Source: Streptomyces lushanensis
Lineage (GTDB): Bacteria; Actinomycetota; Actinomycetes; Streptomycetales; Streptomycetaceae
NCBI RefSeq assembly: GCF_001700515.1
Contig: NZ_MAUD01000105.1
Coordinates: 1-56,182 of the forward strand
Reading direction: 5' to 3'
Length of the DNA stretch: 56,182 bases
A program made the translations under genes and the position numbers. Of this stretch, positions 8,598-37,879 are shown piece after piece (within the stretch, counting starts at the first letter, position 1; every line of letters begins with the position of its first letter). Below the pieces are notes generated by a model that ran no database searches, had not been told where the DNA came from, and saw nothing but the letters and a program-made list of their open reading frames with translations.

Positions 8598-9470
8598 TCA
8601 GACCGCCGGCCTCTTGAGCACCTCGATGAGGCTGGAGAAGCTGTTCTCGGCGAAGCCCCTGTCCATGCCCGCCTTGAAGATCTCGGCGACGGCGGCCGGC
8701 AGCACGGTGCTGACGCCCGCGTCCTGATGTGTGTGCAGGACGTGCTCGACACTGGCCGCGCCCATCGCGAGCCGGTCCACGTCGCCCGGGTAGTCCGCGG
8801 AGTCCACGTGCTCGGCGTAGAGCTCCAGGAAGTGCGGCATCATCGACGTCATCATCGTGGCGTAGGGCAGCAGTTCCTTCGCCGGGACACCGTTGGCCTG
8901 GCCCAGGGCGAGGGTCTGGTAGTAGCTCAGCATCGTGGTCCAGAAGATGGTCATCTGGGCCTGGTAGTACATGGCCGCGAGGCCGGCGTCCTCGCCGCGG
9001 TAGTCCGCGTCGGTGAGGACCTTCAGGGTGTCCTCGTGGGCGTCGAAGACATCCTTGGGACCGCTGTAGTAGGTGGAGGACCCGGGCCTGCCGATCAGCG
9101 GCGGCGGCACCTGCACACCGCCGGTGAGATGCTTCGCACCGTGCCCGGCCGCCCAGGCCGCCGCCTCGCGGGCCCGGTCCGGGGTGTCGGAGCTGAGGTT
9201 GGCGATGACCTTGCCGGACAGGGCGTCCGCCGCCGGCTCAAGAAGGGCGTACACCGCGTCGTAGTCCGTCAGGCTGAGCACGATCAGCTCATTGGCACCC
9301 AGGGCGGCCTCGACGGAGGGAGCCAGTACGGCACCCCGGGCCACGAGTTCCTCGGCCTTGCCGGCGGTCCTGTTCCACACGGTCACCTCGTGGCCGTGGT
9401 CCAGGAAGGTGCTCACCATCGCCCGGCCCATCGGCCCCAGACCGATGACCGTTACCGACTGCCTGCTCAT
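8598..9470 (-). CDS. NADPH-dependent imine reductase, Tyr type (IRED 2)
   Basis: A 290-residue paralogue of IRED 1. It has GLGPMG and WNRTAGK in the Rossmann signature, and GEDAGLAAMYY in the second signature, placing Tyr169 where IRED 1 has Asp174. Tyr at this site marks the group described as mostly S-selective. It likely reduces a cyclic imine, or a different imine or stereochemical outcome than IRED 1. The ATG at 9470 has AAGGAG eight bases upstream; in-frame codons back to 9497 are not needed. It is divergent from the TetR gene, with two TetR-type operators between them, so this is the likely repressor target. Codon use matches its neighbours. Confidence 0.87.
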   Translation of the reverse strand: MSRQSVTVIGLGPMGRAMVSTFLDHGHEVTVWNRTAGKAEELVARGAVLAPSVEAALGANELIVLSLTDYDAVYALLEPAADALSGKVIANLSSDTPDRAREAAAWAAGHGAKHLTGGVQVPPPLIGRPGSSTYYSGPKDVFDAHEDTLKVLTDADYRGEDAGLAAMYYQAQMTIFWTTMLSYYQTLALGQANGVPAKELLPYATMMTSMMPHFLELYAEHVDSADYPGDVDRLAMGAASVEHVLHTHQDAGVSTVLPAAVAEIFKAGMDRGFAENSFSSLIEVLKRPAV

Positions 9471-9519
9471 CAGGAGGTCTCCTTGACTGCTCATCACGTG
9501 CGGGCCGCCCGGCCCACCA

Positions 9520-9538
9520 CTAGAACGATCGCTCTATC
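9520..9538. promoter_or_regulatory. TetR-type operator, copy 1
   Basis: The 16-bp near-palindrome TAGAACGATCGCTCTA (9521-9536, one mismatched pair) sits within a 19-bp sequence that is repeated exactly at 9560-9578. It lies about 50 bp upstream of IRED 2 and probably overlaps its promoter. Confidence 0.75.
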
Positions 9539-9559
9539 AAGTGACACGCTATCAGCTCC

Positions 9560-9578
9560 CTAGAACGATCGCTCTATC
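9560..9578. promoter_or_regulatory. TetR-type operator, copy 2
   Basis: An exact 19-bp copy of the first operator, starting 40 bp downstream, or about four helical turns, so both face the same side of the DNA. It ends 15 bp before the TetR start codon and would allow autoregulation. Confidence 0.75.
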
Positions 9579-9593
9579 GAGTAGATTGACGGC

Positions 9594-10205
9594 ATGCAGA
9601 CCGAGCCGCAGGGCGTGAGCACCAAGGACACGGAAGCCGGCGTCGGCACGCGCGAGCGCGTGGTGCGCGCCGCGTCGCGGCTCCTCCAGCGGCAGGGCTA
9701 CGAGGGCACCGGGATCAAACTGATCGCCCGGGAGGCGGAGGCCACACTCGGTTCCGTCTACCACTTCTTCCCCGGCGGCAAGGAGGAACTGGCCGTCGCG
9801 GCGATCCGGCACGGCGACCGGGAGTTCGCCGACATGCTGGGCGCCGGGCTCGACAGCTCGGACGATCCGGCCGTCGCGGTGGAGAACTGCGCCCGCCGGC
9901 TCGCCACCGCCCTGCGCGCGTCGGGGTGGACCGACGGCTGCCCGATCACGGCGACCGCCCTGGAGACGCTCGGCCGCACGCCCCGCATCCAGGAGGCGTG
10001 CGGGGCCGCGCTGCGGAACTGGCAGGAGGTGCTGGCCGTCAAGTTCCGCGACTGCGGCTTCGGCGGGGAGGAGGCGGACGATCTCGCCTGCACCGTGCTG
10101 GCCGCCCTGGAAGGGGCCGAGATGACCGCCCAGGTCTTCCGGAGCGAACAGCCGCTGCTCACCGCGGGCCGGCACATGGCCCAGCTGATCAGGTCCCGTT
10201 CGTAG
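9594..10205 (+). CDS. TetR/AcrR-family transcriptional repressor
   Basis: A 203-residue regulator. The N-terminal helix-turn-helix lies at about residues 38-60 (IKLIAREAEATLGSVYHFF), with the usual Y-x-H-F-F recognition end and K-E-E-L after it. The C-terminal ligand domain has CPITATALE and resembles the YxaF/LmrA-type TetR_C. It is divergent from IRED 2 and very likely binds the two TAGAACGATCGCTCTA sites between them. The ligand could be an alkaloid intermediate or product, making IRED 2 product-induced, but this is inference. The start at 9594 lacks a strong ribosome site; a GTG at residue 8 is the alternative. Confidence 0.87.
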   Translation: MQTEPQGVSTKDTEAGVGTRERVVRAASRLLQRQGYEGTGIKLIAREAEATLGSVYHFFPGGKEELAVAAIRHGDREFADMLGAGLDSSDDPAVAVENCARRLATALRASGWTDGCPITATALETLGRTPRIQEACGAALRNWQEVLAVKFRDCGFGGEEADDLACTVLAALEGAEMTAQVFRSEQPLLTAGRHMAQLIRSRS

Positions 10206-10254
10206 AACGCGCCGACAACTCCCGTACGCACGAAAGCGGGAGCGGGAGCGGCGA

Positions 10255-10290
10255 AGGGTGGATCCGCCCCGAACAGGACGGATCCACCCT
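10255..10290. terminator. Bidirectional rho-independent terminator
   Basis: A perfect 12-bp stem (10255-10266 with 10279-10290) closes a 12-base loop and is followed by CTTT. It separates the convergent TetR gene (ends 10205) from the last PKS gene (ends 10320). Confidence 0.72.
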
Positions 10291-10319
10291 CTTTCCGATC
10301 GGCCGTCGGCCGCGCGCGG

Positions 10320-16961
<6,642 letters not shown>

Positions 16962-17078
16962 GCGGAATCAGTCTCTCCTCGATACGGCAAGATGCCAGGA
17001 ACGCGGTACATGGCGGGCGTGGGCGGGGCAGGGGGCGTGGCCGGGCAGGAGGGCGCGGCGCGAGGTGGCGCCGGACGG

Positions 17079-20000
17079 TCAGCCCGTCGCGCGGCCGAGC
17101 TGTGTGTCGATGAAGGCGAAGATCTCGTCCGTCGAGGCGGCGGCGATCAGGTCGGGCCGGGCTGTGGTGTCGGTCGTGTCCACGGGCGCGCTCACCTTGG
17201 CCAGAAGGGTCTGAAGGCGTACGGAGATGCCGGAGCGGGCCTCGTCGTCCTGCGGGAGCTCCGCCAACGACGCCTCGATGCGGTCGAGTTCGTCGTGGAC
17301 GGATCGGGCCGGGTCCACGGCCTCGGGAGCGGCCTCGGCCCGAAGGTACGCGGCGAGGGCGGCCGGCGTCGGATGGTCGAAGACCAGTGTGGCGGGCAGC
17401 CGGACGCCGGTGGCGGCGCCCAGACGGTTGCGCAGTTCGACACCGGTCAGGGAGTCGAAGCCGAGCTCCTGGAAGGGCCGCTCCGGTCCGATACCGGCCG
17501 GGCTCGCATGGCCCAGGACCGCCGCGACCGTCGTGATGACGATGTCCAGCAGATACCGCTCCTGCTGGGCCTCCGGCAGCTCCGCCAGCCGTTCGGCCAA
17601 GGACGTGGACCCGCTCGTCTCCGTCGTGGTGCCACCGTTCGCGGCGCCGGGCCCGGCGCCGGCCGTGGCCGCCGAGGGAACCACCGGCGAGGCCACCAGC
17701 GCGGCCACCCCCGAGGCCACGCCCCGGTCGAACAGGGCCCGTCCCTCGTCGTCGGTGACCGGCCGGAATCCGTCGCGGGCGAACCTGCTCAGGTCGCGTG
17801 CGCTCAGGCCCGCGTTGAGACCCCGGTTCTGCCACAGGCCCCAGGCGAGGGAGGTGGCGGGAAGTCCCTGGGCCGCGCGGTGCTGGGCCAGCGCGTCCAG
17901 GTAGGCGTTGGCGGCGGCGTAGTTGGACTGGCCGGGCGCGCCGAAGACTCCGGCCGTGGACGAGAAGAGCACGAACGCCTTCAGATCCAGTTCCCTGGTC
18001 AGTTCGTGCAGATGCCACGCCGCCTCGGCCTTCGGCCTCAGCACACGGTCCAGCCGCTCGGCGTTCTGCGCGGGAAGCAGTCCGTTGTCGAGGACTCCGG
18101 CGGTGTGGACGACCGCGGTCAGCGGATGCCCGCCCGGTATCCTCGCCAGCACCGCGGCGAGGGCCTCCCGGTCCGAGACATCGCAGGCCTCGACCGTGAC
18201 CGTGGCTCCCAGTCCGGTCAGCTCGGCCACCAACTCGGCCGCGCCGTCGGCCTGTTCTCCTCGGCGGCCGACCAGGAGCAGATGACGTACTCCCCGGTCG
18301 GCCACCAGGTGCCGGGCGAACACACCGCCGAGGGCGCCGGTGCCGCCGGTGATCAGGACCGTACCGTCCGGCCCCCAGGGCGAGTCGGCCCCTCCCGCGT
18401 CCGGGCCGGCCTGCGCGTTCTCCTGAACGGCCGTCAGCCGCGGTGTCAGCACGGTGCCTTCGCGTACCGCCGTACGGGATTCCTCGCCGGCGGCGACGGC
18501 GGAGAGCGTCGCGTCCGTCACGGAGGGCGCGTCGACCAGGACGATACGGCCGGGCGCCTCGGACTGCGCCGAGCGGAGCAGTCCCCAGGCGGCGGCGGCT
18601 CCCGGATCCGGTATGCCGTCGCCTTCGGCCACCGCGACGGCGCCCGAGGTCAGGACCACCAGCCGGGTGTCCGCGAGCCGCTCCTCCGCCAGCCACTCCC
18701 GTACCAGTTCCAGCGCGCGGTGCGGACCGTCGGCGAACTGCGCCGCGGAGGAGCGTGCCGGGAAGGGGACGAGTACGGAGTCGATCCGGGCTCCGGAGGC
18801 CACCGCACCGGCGATCCCGGAGATCTCGGCGAACCGGTCCGCGTCGGGCAGGTTCCCGTTCGCCCCGTCCATGGGCGCGTCCACCGGTGCGAGAACCGCC
18901 CACCGCGGCGGCTGCTGCGGCGCCGGTACGGTCGCGGGCTCCCACACGACACAGAAGAGCGCGTTCTCCGCCGCCGCGGGCTCGGGGGCCTCGGGCCGCA
19001 GCCAGTACCGCTCCCGCTGGAAGGCGTAGGTGGGCAGCTCCGCCCGGCGGGCGCCGGTCCCGGCGAAGAACGCCTGCCAGTCCACCGCGGTGCCCCGGCA
19101 GTGCAGTGCGGCGAGCGCGGCGACCAGGGCCTCCGGCTCGGGCCGCCCGCCGCGCACGGCGGGCACGGCCACGGTGACATCGGGCAGTCCGGCCGACTGC
19201 GCCGCCAGGGCGCTGAGCACTCCGCCGGGGCCCACTTCCAGCAGGGTGGTGACGCCTTCGGACTCCAGCGTGCGCACCGCGTCGGCGAAGCGGACGGCGT
19301 GCCGTACCTGGTCCACCCAGTAGTCCGCGGTCCGCAGGTTGTCCCCGGAGGCGGCCTGTCCGGTCAGGGTCGACACGACAGGGATACCCGGGGTCCCGAA
19401 CGTGACCTCCTTGGCCACGGTACGGAACTCCTCCAGCATCCCGTCCATGTGCGGCGAGTGGAACGCGTGCGACACCTTCAGCCTGCTCGTGCGGCGTCCC
19501 CGTTCCGCGAAGTGGCCGGCGATCTCCTCCACCGCCGCCTCGTCGCCCGAGACCACCACCGACGACGGGCCGTTCACCGCGGCGACGGCGGCCTCGGACG
19601 TACGTCCCGCCAGCAGCGCGGCCACCTCCGGCTCACCCGCCTGTACCGCCACCATCGCACCGCCCCTGGGCAGCGCCTGCATCAGCCCCGCGCGGGCCGC
19701 CACCAGCCTCACGGCGTCGCGCAGCCCCAGACCGCCGGACACATGGGCCGCCGCCAGCTCGCCCACCGAGTGACCGGCGACGACATCCGGTGTCACACCC
19801 CATGACTCCAGCAGCCGGAACAGCGCGACCTCGAAGGCGAACAGCGCGGGCTGGGTGAAGCCCGTCTCCCCGAGCAGCGCGGCCTCGGCCGATCCCTCGG
19901 CGGCGAACATCACCGACTTCAGGGGACGTTCGAGATGCGGATCGAAGAGGGCGCACACCTCGTCCAGTGCCTTCGCGAACGCCGGATGGGACGCGTGGAG

Positions 20001-21800
20001 CTCCCGTCCCATCCCCGCCCGCTGAGCGCCCTGACCCGAGAACAGGAACGCCGTCCTGCCCGGCGACCGCACACCGCTGACCACCCCGGAGGCGGGCCGG
20101 CCCTCCGCCAGCGACCGCAGCCCGGCGACCAGACTCTCCCGGTCACCGCCGACCACCGCCGCGCCGTGGCCGAAGTGCGCGCGTGTCGTCGCCAGGGAGT
20201 ACGCCAGGTCCAGTTCGGACCGGGCGCTCTCCGCCTCGGCCACCGCGAGCAGCTTGCGCGCCTGCCCGGCCAGGGCCTCCGGCGTACGGGCCGACAGCAG
20301 CCACGGCACCGCACCTGCCGAGGGCTGCCGCTCGTCCTCGGCGCCCCGGGAAGCCTCGGGGGCGGCCCCGGGAGCCTCGGGGGTGTCCTCGGCCCGGGGC
20401 TCGGTGCCGGCCTGCTCCTCCAGCGGTGCTTCCTCGACTATCACATGGGCGTTGGTGCCTCCGAAGCCGAAGGAGGAGACGGCGGCGCGGCGCGGGCGGT
20501 CCACCTCCGGCCACGGGGTCTCCTCCGTGACCAGCTCCACGGCGCCGGACTCCCAGTCCACGAACGGAGACGGCTCCCCCACATGCAGTGTCTTCGGCAC
20601 CACACCGTGGCGCATCGCCTGCACCATCTTGATCACACCACCCACACCGGCAGCCGCCTGCGCATGACCGATGTTCGACTTCAACGAACCCAGCAGCAAC
20701 GGACGTTCACGATCCTGACCGTACGTCGCCAGCAACGCCTGCGCCTCGATCGGATCACCCAACCGCGTCCCGGTGCCGTGAGCCTCCACCGCGTCCACAT
20801 CGGCCGCCGACAGACCCGCACTCGCCAACGCCTGCCGGATCACCCGCTCCTGAGCCGGACCGTTCGGCGCCGTCAGACCATTGCTCGCACCATCCTGATT
20901 GACGGCCGACCCCCTGAGCACCGCCAGCACCTGATGCCCCTTACGACGGGCATCCGACAGCCGCTCCACCAGCAGCAGCCCCACACCCTCCGCCCACCCA
21001 GTCCCATCCGCGTCCGCAGAGAACGACCTGCACCGGCCGTCCGCGGCAAGCCCGCGCAGACGGGAGAACTCCACGAACGCGACCGGGGTGGACATCACGG
21101 TGACACCGCCGGCGAGGGCGAGATCACACTCACCCGAACGCAACGCGTTCGCCGCCAGATGCAACGCCACCAGCGACGACGAACACGCCGTGTCGACCGA
21201 CACCGCGGGACCCTCGAACCCGTACGTGTACGACAACCGGCCGGAGGCGATACTGCCCGCGCTGCCGCTGAACAGATAGCCCTCGACGTCCTGCGGAGGC
21301 AGATGGGGCCGCGAACCGTAGTCGTTGTACATCACACCGGTGAACACACCGGTACGGGAACCGCGCAGCCCGGCCGGATCCAGACCGGCGCGCTCGAACG
21401 TCTCCCACGCGGTCTCCAGCAGCAGCCGCTGCTGCGGATCGACCGCGATCGCCTCGCGCGGGGACATGCCGAAGAACTCCGGGTCGAAGCGGTCCGCGTC
21501 GTGCAGGAAGCCGCCCTCGCGGCTGTACGAGGTACCGGTCCGCTCGGGGTCCGGGTCGTACAGCGCCTCCACGTCCCAGCCCCGGTCGGCCGGGAACTCA
21601 CCGACGGCGTCCGTGCCTTCCGACACCAGCCGCCACAGGTCCTCCGGCGAGGCGACACCACCCGGATAGCGGCACGCCATCCCCACGATCGCGATCGGCT
21701 CCCGCTGCCGGTCCTCGACCTCACGCAGCCTCTTGCGCGCGTCGCGGGCGTCCGCGATGGCCTTCTTGAGGTAGTCGCGCAGCTTCCCCTCGTCCGCCAT
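17079..21800 (-). CDS. Type I PKS, module 3 (KS-AT-KR-ACP)
   Basis: A 1573-residue single-module protein. An N-terminal docking helix (residues 1-35, [20 protein letters not shown]) precedes KS (37-460, VDTACSSS near 204), AT (GHSVGE near 679, HAFH: malonyl), KR (GGTGALGG near 1153; LDN in place of LDD, still B-like) and ACP (GFDSLTG near 1449). A C-terminal docking tail ([13 protein letters not shown]) ends the protein. The AT-KR linker passes directly into the KR structural subdomain with no HxxxGxxxxP, so DH is absent. The module should leave a hydroxyl at C5 of the final chain, which must be oxidised to a ketone for imine closure. The ATG at 21800 has GGGAG nine bases upstream. The gene starts 60 bp after the preceding PKS gene, likely one operon. 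Confidence 0.95.
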   Translation of the reverse strand: MADEGKLRDYLKKAIADARDARKRLREVEDRQREPIAIVGMACRYPGGVASPEDLWRLVSEGTDAVGEFPADRGWDVEALYDPDPERTGTSYSREGGFLHDADRFDPEFFGMSPREAIAVDPQQRLLLETAWETFERAGLDPAGLRGSRTGVFTGVMYNDYGSRPHLPPQDVEGYLFSGSAGSIASGRLSYTYGFEGPAVSVDTACSSSLVALHLAANALRSGECDLALAGGVTVMSTPVAFVEFSRLRGLAADGRCRSFSADADGTGWAEGVGLLLVERLSDARRKGHQVLAVLRGSAVNQDGASNGLTAPNGPAQERVIRQALASAGLSAADVDAVEAHGTGTRLGDPIEAQALLATYGQDRERPLLLGSLKSNIGHAQAAAGVGGVIKMVQAMRHGVVPKTLHVGEPSPFVDWESGAVELVTEETPWPEVDRPRRAAVSSFGFGGTNAHVIVEEAPLEEQAGTEPRAEDTPEAPGAAPEASRGAEDERQPSAGAVPWLLSARTPEALAGQARKLLAVAEAESARSELDLAYSLATTRAHFGHGAAVVGGDRESLVAGLRSLAEGRPASGVVSGVRSPGRTAFLFSGQGAQRAGMGRELHASHPAFAKALDEVCALFDPHLERPLKSVMFAAEGSAEAALLGETGFTQPALFAFEVALFRLLESWGVTPDVVAGHSVGELAAAHVSGGLGLRDAVRLVAARAGLMQALPRGGAMVAVQAGEPEVAALLAGRTSEAAVAAVNGPSSVVVSGDEAAVEEIAGHFAERGRRTSRLKVSHAFHSPHMDGMLEEFRTVAKEVTFGTPGIPVVSTLTGQAASGDNLRTADYWVDQVRHAVRFADAVRTLESEGVTTLLEVGPGGVLSALAAQSAGLPDVTVAVPAVRGGRPEPEALVAALAALHCRGTAVDWQAFFAGTGARRAELPTYAFQRERYWLRPEAPEPAAAENALFCVVWEPATVPAPQQPPRWAVLAPVDAPMDGANGNLPDADRFAEISGIAGAVASGARIDSVLVPFPARSSAAQFADGPHRALELVREWLAEERLADTRLVVLTSGAVAVAEGDGIPDPGAAAAWGLLRSAQSEAPGRIVLVDAPSVTDATLSAVAAGEESRTAVREGTVLTPRLTAVQENAQAGPDAGGADSPWGPDGTVLITGGTGALGGVFARHLVADRGVRHLLLVGRRGEQADGAAELVAELTGLGATVTVEACDVSDREALAAVLARIPGGHPLTAVVHTAGVLDNGLLPAQNAERLDRVLRPKAEAAWHLHELTRELDLKAFVLFSSTAGVFGAPGQSNYAAANAYLDALAQHRAAQGLPATSLAWGLWQNRGLNAGLSARDLSRFARDGFRPVTDDEGRALFDRGVASGVAALVASPVVPSAATAGAGPGAANGGTTTETSGSTSLAERLAELPEAQQERYLLDIVITTVAAVLGHASPAGIGPERPFQELGFDSLTGVELRNRLGAATGVRLPATLVFDHPTPAALAAYLRAEAAPEAVDPARSVHDELDRIEASLAELPQDDEARSGISVRLQTLLAKVSAPVDTTDTTARPDLIAAASTDEIFAFIDTQLGRATG
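19798..20069. repeat. AT-domain tract nearly identical to 14941-15212
   Basis: This is the partner tract in the module 3 AT; it covers the GHSVG region and the upstream part of the AT. Confidence 0.75.
20471..21040. repeat. KS-domain tract nearly identical to 26189-26758
   Basis: About 570 bp of the module 3 KS match the module 2 KS at a constant offset of 5718 bp, with roughly eight differences by eye. Codons in the tract (GGT, TTG, GTT) differ from the C-ending codons around it. A second matching patch follows at 21101-21244 and 26819-26962. Confidence 0.82.
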
Positions 21801-21860
21801 GGTTCTCAACTCCCAGATGTGGTGTGGTCGATGGCCTCTGATGCGCCCGAAGTGCCGCGC

Positions 21861-35720
<13,860 letters not shown>

Positions 35721-35830
35721 CGCGCTCGACTACCCTTCCGGCTGAATTGACCGACAACCCAAAGCATTGAGGCAATCCTGTGACCCGATCGTAGGGAGTC
35801 GCCCTCTCCGGAAACTCAACGTGCGGCCTT

Positions 35831-35881
35831 GATCGGGTAATTCGGCGCCGAAGCGGAGGGAGAGCACCGTATTACCCGGCG
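35831..35881. promoter_or_regulatory. Divergent PKS/NTF2 promoter with inverted ATTACC boxes
   Basis: ATTACCCGATC on the minus strand (35841-35831) lies 111-121 bp upstream of the PKS start. ATTACCCGGCG on the plus strand (35871-35881) lies 88-98 bp upstream of the first NTF2 gene. Each box reads toward its own gene. The 248-bp spacer holds no gene. Confidence 0.5.
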
Positions 35882-35968
35882 ATGCCCGGGATGTTGCGCG
35901 GGATGGAATAGCGTCCTGGCACGTGGAACTCAGCCACCTCACCCACAGAAGGGCAGGCCGACTCTCCC

Positions 35969-36346
35969 ATGTCGCAACTCACCGATAACTTGGAAAAGCG
36001 CACAGAACTTTACGTGGATGCCTTCAACTCCGGGGACTTCGACGCCGTCGACAGCTTCTACACCGAAGAGGCCGTCGCGGTTTGGGAGCCGGGCAAGCCG
36101 CTGACCGGCCAGGCCCGCAGGGACTACCAGCGTGAGTTCCTGGCCCGGAAGCCGAAGATGACCGCCGTTCCGCGGCAGTCCTTCGTCACCGGCGACACCG
36201 CGCTGCTGATCGTCGACTGGGTGATCGAGACCGTCGACGAGGCGGGCGTGGCCGAGCGGCTGACGGGCGTCGGCGTGGACGTACTGCGCCTGGGCGAGGA
36301 CTCCGTCTGGCGCTACGCCGTCGACGACCCGTTCGGCCAGGACTGA
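35969..36346 (+). CDS. NTF2/SnoaL-like protein, putative epoxide-opening cyclase (copy 1)
   Basis: A 125-residue small alpha+beta barrel protein of the NTF2-like superfamily: N-terminal helices with VDAFNSGDFDAVDSFY, then PLTGQ, and beta strands including TALLIVDWVIET and VLRLGEDSVWRYAVDDP. It is clearly paralogous to the next gene. In streptazone E biosynthesis two NTF2-superfamily proteins are proposed to form the cyclopentane ring with epoxide opening. The related polyether enzymes Lsd19 and MonBI/MonBII open epoxides with the same fold. A cyclase role here is inferred from family, pairing and the epoxidase in the cluster. Start codon choice is firm, although the ribosome site (GAAGGG) is far upstream. 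Confidence 0.82.
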   Translation: MSQLTDNLEKRTELYVDAFNSGDFDAVDSFYTEEAVAVWEPGKPLTGQARRDYQREFLARKPKMTAVPRQSFVTGDTALLIVDWVIETVDEAGVAERLTGVGVDVLRLGEDSVWRYAVDDPFGQD

Positions 36347-36506
36347 CCCGCACCAGCCGGTCCCGGGCCCACAGGCCGGATCCGGATCTCGTCCGTACAC
36401 ACTCCGACCCGTGGCGCGGCGGCGCCTCGGGCCGGTCAGCACGAGCACCAGTCGGCACGGCACATCAGAGCCATTCGGTCATCACAGAGAGGCGGGCCGG
36501 TTCACC

Positions 36507-36926
36507 ATGGCCTTCACCATCGATTTCGATCCCGAGAACCCTGACCTCACCAGCGACACCGACACCCAGAACGAGATCTTCATCCAGGTCTTCAACTCCG
36601 GTGACGGCGAGCTGTTCAACCGTCTGTACCTCGACGACTCCATCTCGAACTTCTCCGGTGAGCCCCTCACCGGCGCGGCACGTCTGGCCTTCTTCAAGGA
36701 GTTCCTGGTCTCGAAGCCGAGCCTGAAGGCCAGGGTGACCCACTCGTACATCGCCGGCGACGTGGCGCTGATCGGCGTCGACTACAGCATCGAGACCACC
36801 GGTCCCGACGGTGCGCCGCTCCTCCTGGAGGGCAATTGCACGGACGTCCTGCGGCGTCAGGACGACGGCCGCTGGCTGATGGCCATCGACCGTCCGGTGG
36901 CCGCCACGGGCCTGGTGGCCGAGTAG
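36507..36926 (+). CDS. NTF2/SnoaL-like protein, putative epoxide-opening cyclase (copy 2)
   Basis: A 139-residue NTF2-like protein with the same pattern as its neighbour (IQVFNSGDGELFNRLY, PLTGAAR, VALIGVDYSIET, VLRRQDDGRWLMAIDRP) but a longer N terminus. Divergence between the pair suggests separate or heteromeric roles, like MonBI and MonBII. The ATG at 36507 was chosen because the protein begins with family-like sequence just before the first helix and GAGAGG lies upstream; the frame is open back to 36411 without any feature. It is separated from copy 1 by 160 bp in which no gene or clear promoter is seen, and is followed by a strong terminator. Confidence 0.82.
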   Translation: MAFTIDFDPENPDLTSDTDTQNEIFIQVFNSGDGELFNRLYLDDSISNFSGEPLTGAARLAFFKEFLVSKPSLKARVTHSYIAGDVALIGVDYSIETTGPDGAPLLLEGNCTDVLRRQDDGRWLMAIDRPVAATGLVAE

Positions 36927-36960
36927 CAGGCGGCGCCCGGCACAGCGGTACGGCACAGCA

Positions 36961-36995
36961 GAGAACCCCCCGGGATTCGTTCCCGGGGGGTTCTC
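36961..36995. terminator. Strong bidirectional hairpin terminator
   Basis: A perfect 15-bp stem (36961-36975 with 36981-36995) with a 5-base loop lies just after the second NTF2 gene and before the convergent flavin reductase. Confidence 0.85.
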
Positions 36996-37024
36996 CGTCG
37001 TCGGGGGGTCCGTCCTGGCGTCAT

Positions 37025-37101
37025 GGCCGGGTAATTCCCCGGTCAACGGCCGCCTGCCACGACGGAAGAGACCGGGGCGGCCCGCTTACCGCCGTGTTAC
37101 T
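37025..37101. promoter_or_regulatory. ATTACC boxes in the convergent spacer
   Basis: The minus strand reads ATTACCCGGCC at 37035-37025, with GGTAATT and GGTCAAC (37030, 37041) spaced 11 bp. GCTTACC and TGTTACT (37084, 37095) are also spaced 11 bp. They look like the cluster's regulatory box, yet both flanking genes end here, so their target is unclear. Confidence 0.3.
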
Positions 37102-37137
37102 TTCCTGCCACCAGGTTGCTTTCGCCGCCTGTCACGC

Positions 37138-37686
37138 TCAGGACGATTGCAGCTCCGGGCGGCCGAAGGCGCCATTGACGAAAAGCAGACCGGGACCGTC
37201 ACCGCCGCGGCCGGCCTCCAGCACCGTCCCGATGAAAATGGTGTGGTCGCCGAACGAATGCGCCGCGGTCAGCTCGCACTCCACCCAGGCCAGTGAACCG
37301 GCCAGCAGCGGCGCCCCCGTGTGCTCACCGGGCCGCCACTCCACACCGTCGAACTGCGCGGCCCCCAGGGTCCGGTTCTTGTCGGCGAAGTGCCGTGCGA
37401 GAGGCTCCTGTTCGGCTTCGAGGATATTCACGGCGAACCGCCCTGCGGAGGTCAGCGCCTGATGCATCACCGCGCCGTGCCCCACACTGCACAGCACCGA
37501 GGGCGGTTCGAGCGACAGAGAGCTGAAGGCATTCGCCGTCATGGCGTGCAGATGCTCCCGGCCCACGGTGATCACCGTGACGCCGGTCGCGAAACGGGAC
37601 ATCACTTCCCTCAGCCGGCCGGGGCCCACCCAGCGCGGCTCGGAGTGGGAAGCCGAGGAGTCGAGTTCAGCGGACGCGGAATTCAT
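37138..37686 (-). CDS. Flavin reductase (HpaC/SnaC family) for two-component monooxygenases
   Basis: A 182-residue flavin reductase-like FMN-binding protein. It shows RLREVMSRFATGVTVIT at the N terminus, TANAFSSLSLEPPSVLC for flavin binding, FAVNIL, and the C-terminal GDHTIFIGTVL, all family hallmarks. It uses NAD(P)H to reduce free FMN or FAD for a partner oxygenase, most plausibly the group D flavin enzyme at 7010-8188. The ATG at 37686 has GGAG eight bases upstream; the open frame to 37758 lacks family sequence. It is divergent from the aminotransferase and has a GTTACC box about 103-113 bp upstream. Confidence 0.87.
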   Translation of the reverse strand: MNSASAELDSSASHSEPRWVGPGRLREVMSRFATGVTVITVGREHLHAMTANAFSSLSLEPPSVLCSVGHGAVMHQALTSAGRFAVNILEAEQEPLARHFADKNRTLGAAQFDGVEWRPGEHTGAPLLAGSLAWVECELTAAHSFGDHTIFIGTVLEAGRGGDGPGLLFVNGAFGRPELQSS

Positions 37687-37743
37687 GCCACCTTCTCCGA
37701 ATTCGTTGGGGCACGCTCGACCCGTTACGATTCGAAACACGGG

Positions 37744-37779
37744 CCGGCGGTTCATCAACGTACCGGCGGCTCATCGACG
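37744..37779 (+). repeat. Imperfect 17-bp direct repeat, 19-bp period
   Basis: CCGGCGGTTCATCAACG (37744-37760) and CCGGCGGCTCATCGACG (37763-37779) match at 15 of 17 positions. They lie in the divergent spacer between the flavin reductase and aminotransferase and may be protein-binding sites. Confidence 0.45.
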
Positions 37780-37788
37780 CGCCTCCAC

Positions 37789-37799
37789 CGTCGGGTAAC
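37789..37799 (-). promoter_or_regulatory. GTTACC box upstream of the flavin reductase
   Basis: The minus strand reads GTTACCCGACG, pointing toward the flavin reductase and ending 103 bp before its start codon. It may also serve the divergent aminotransferase, whose start is 81 bp away. Confidence 0.4.
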
Positions 37800-37879
37800 C
37801 GTGGTCCCTTCCGGCTCCCCCGCCCGCGAAGTGACTCCGCGATGACTGCCGGTTTACCTCACGGGCGCACTCTGTGCCC

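Noticed and set aside
18340..19060. A hidden DH domain in module 3
   Set aside because: The stretch between AT and KR lacks HxxxGxxxxP and a DxxxQ/H motif and is too short; it is the post-AT linker plus KR structural subdomain.
35893..35914. TTGCGC and TAGCGT as a promoter for the NTF2 genes
   Set aside because: The spacer is only 10 bp, too short for a functional -35/-10 pair.
37130..37160. GTGTTAC similarity between 3571 and 37095 as a shared element
   Set aside because: The copy near 3571 lies in the last codons of IRED 1 and includes its stop codon, so the match is probably chance.
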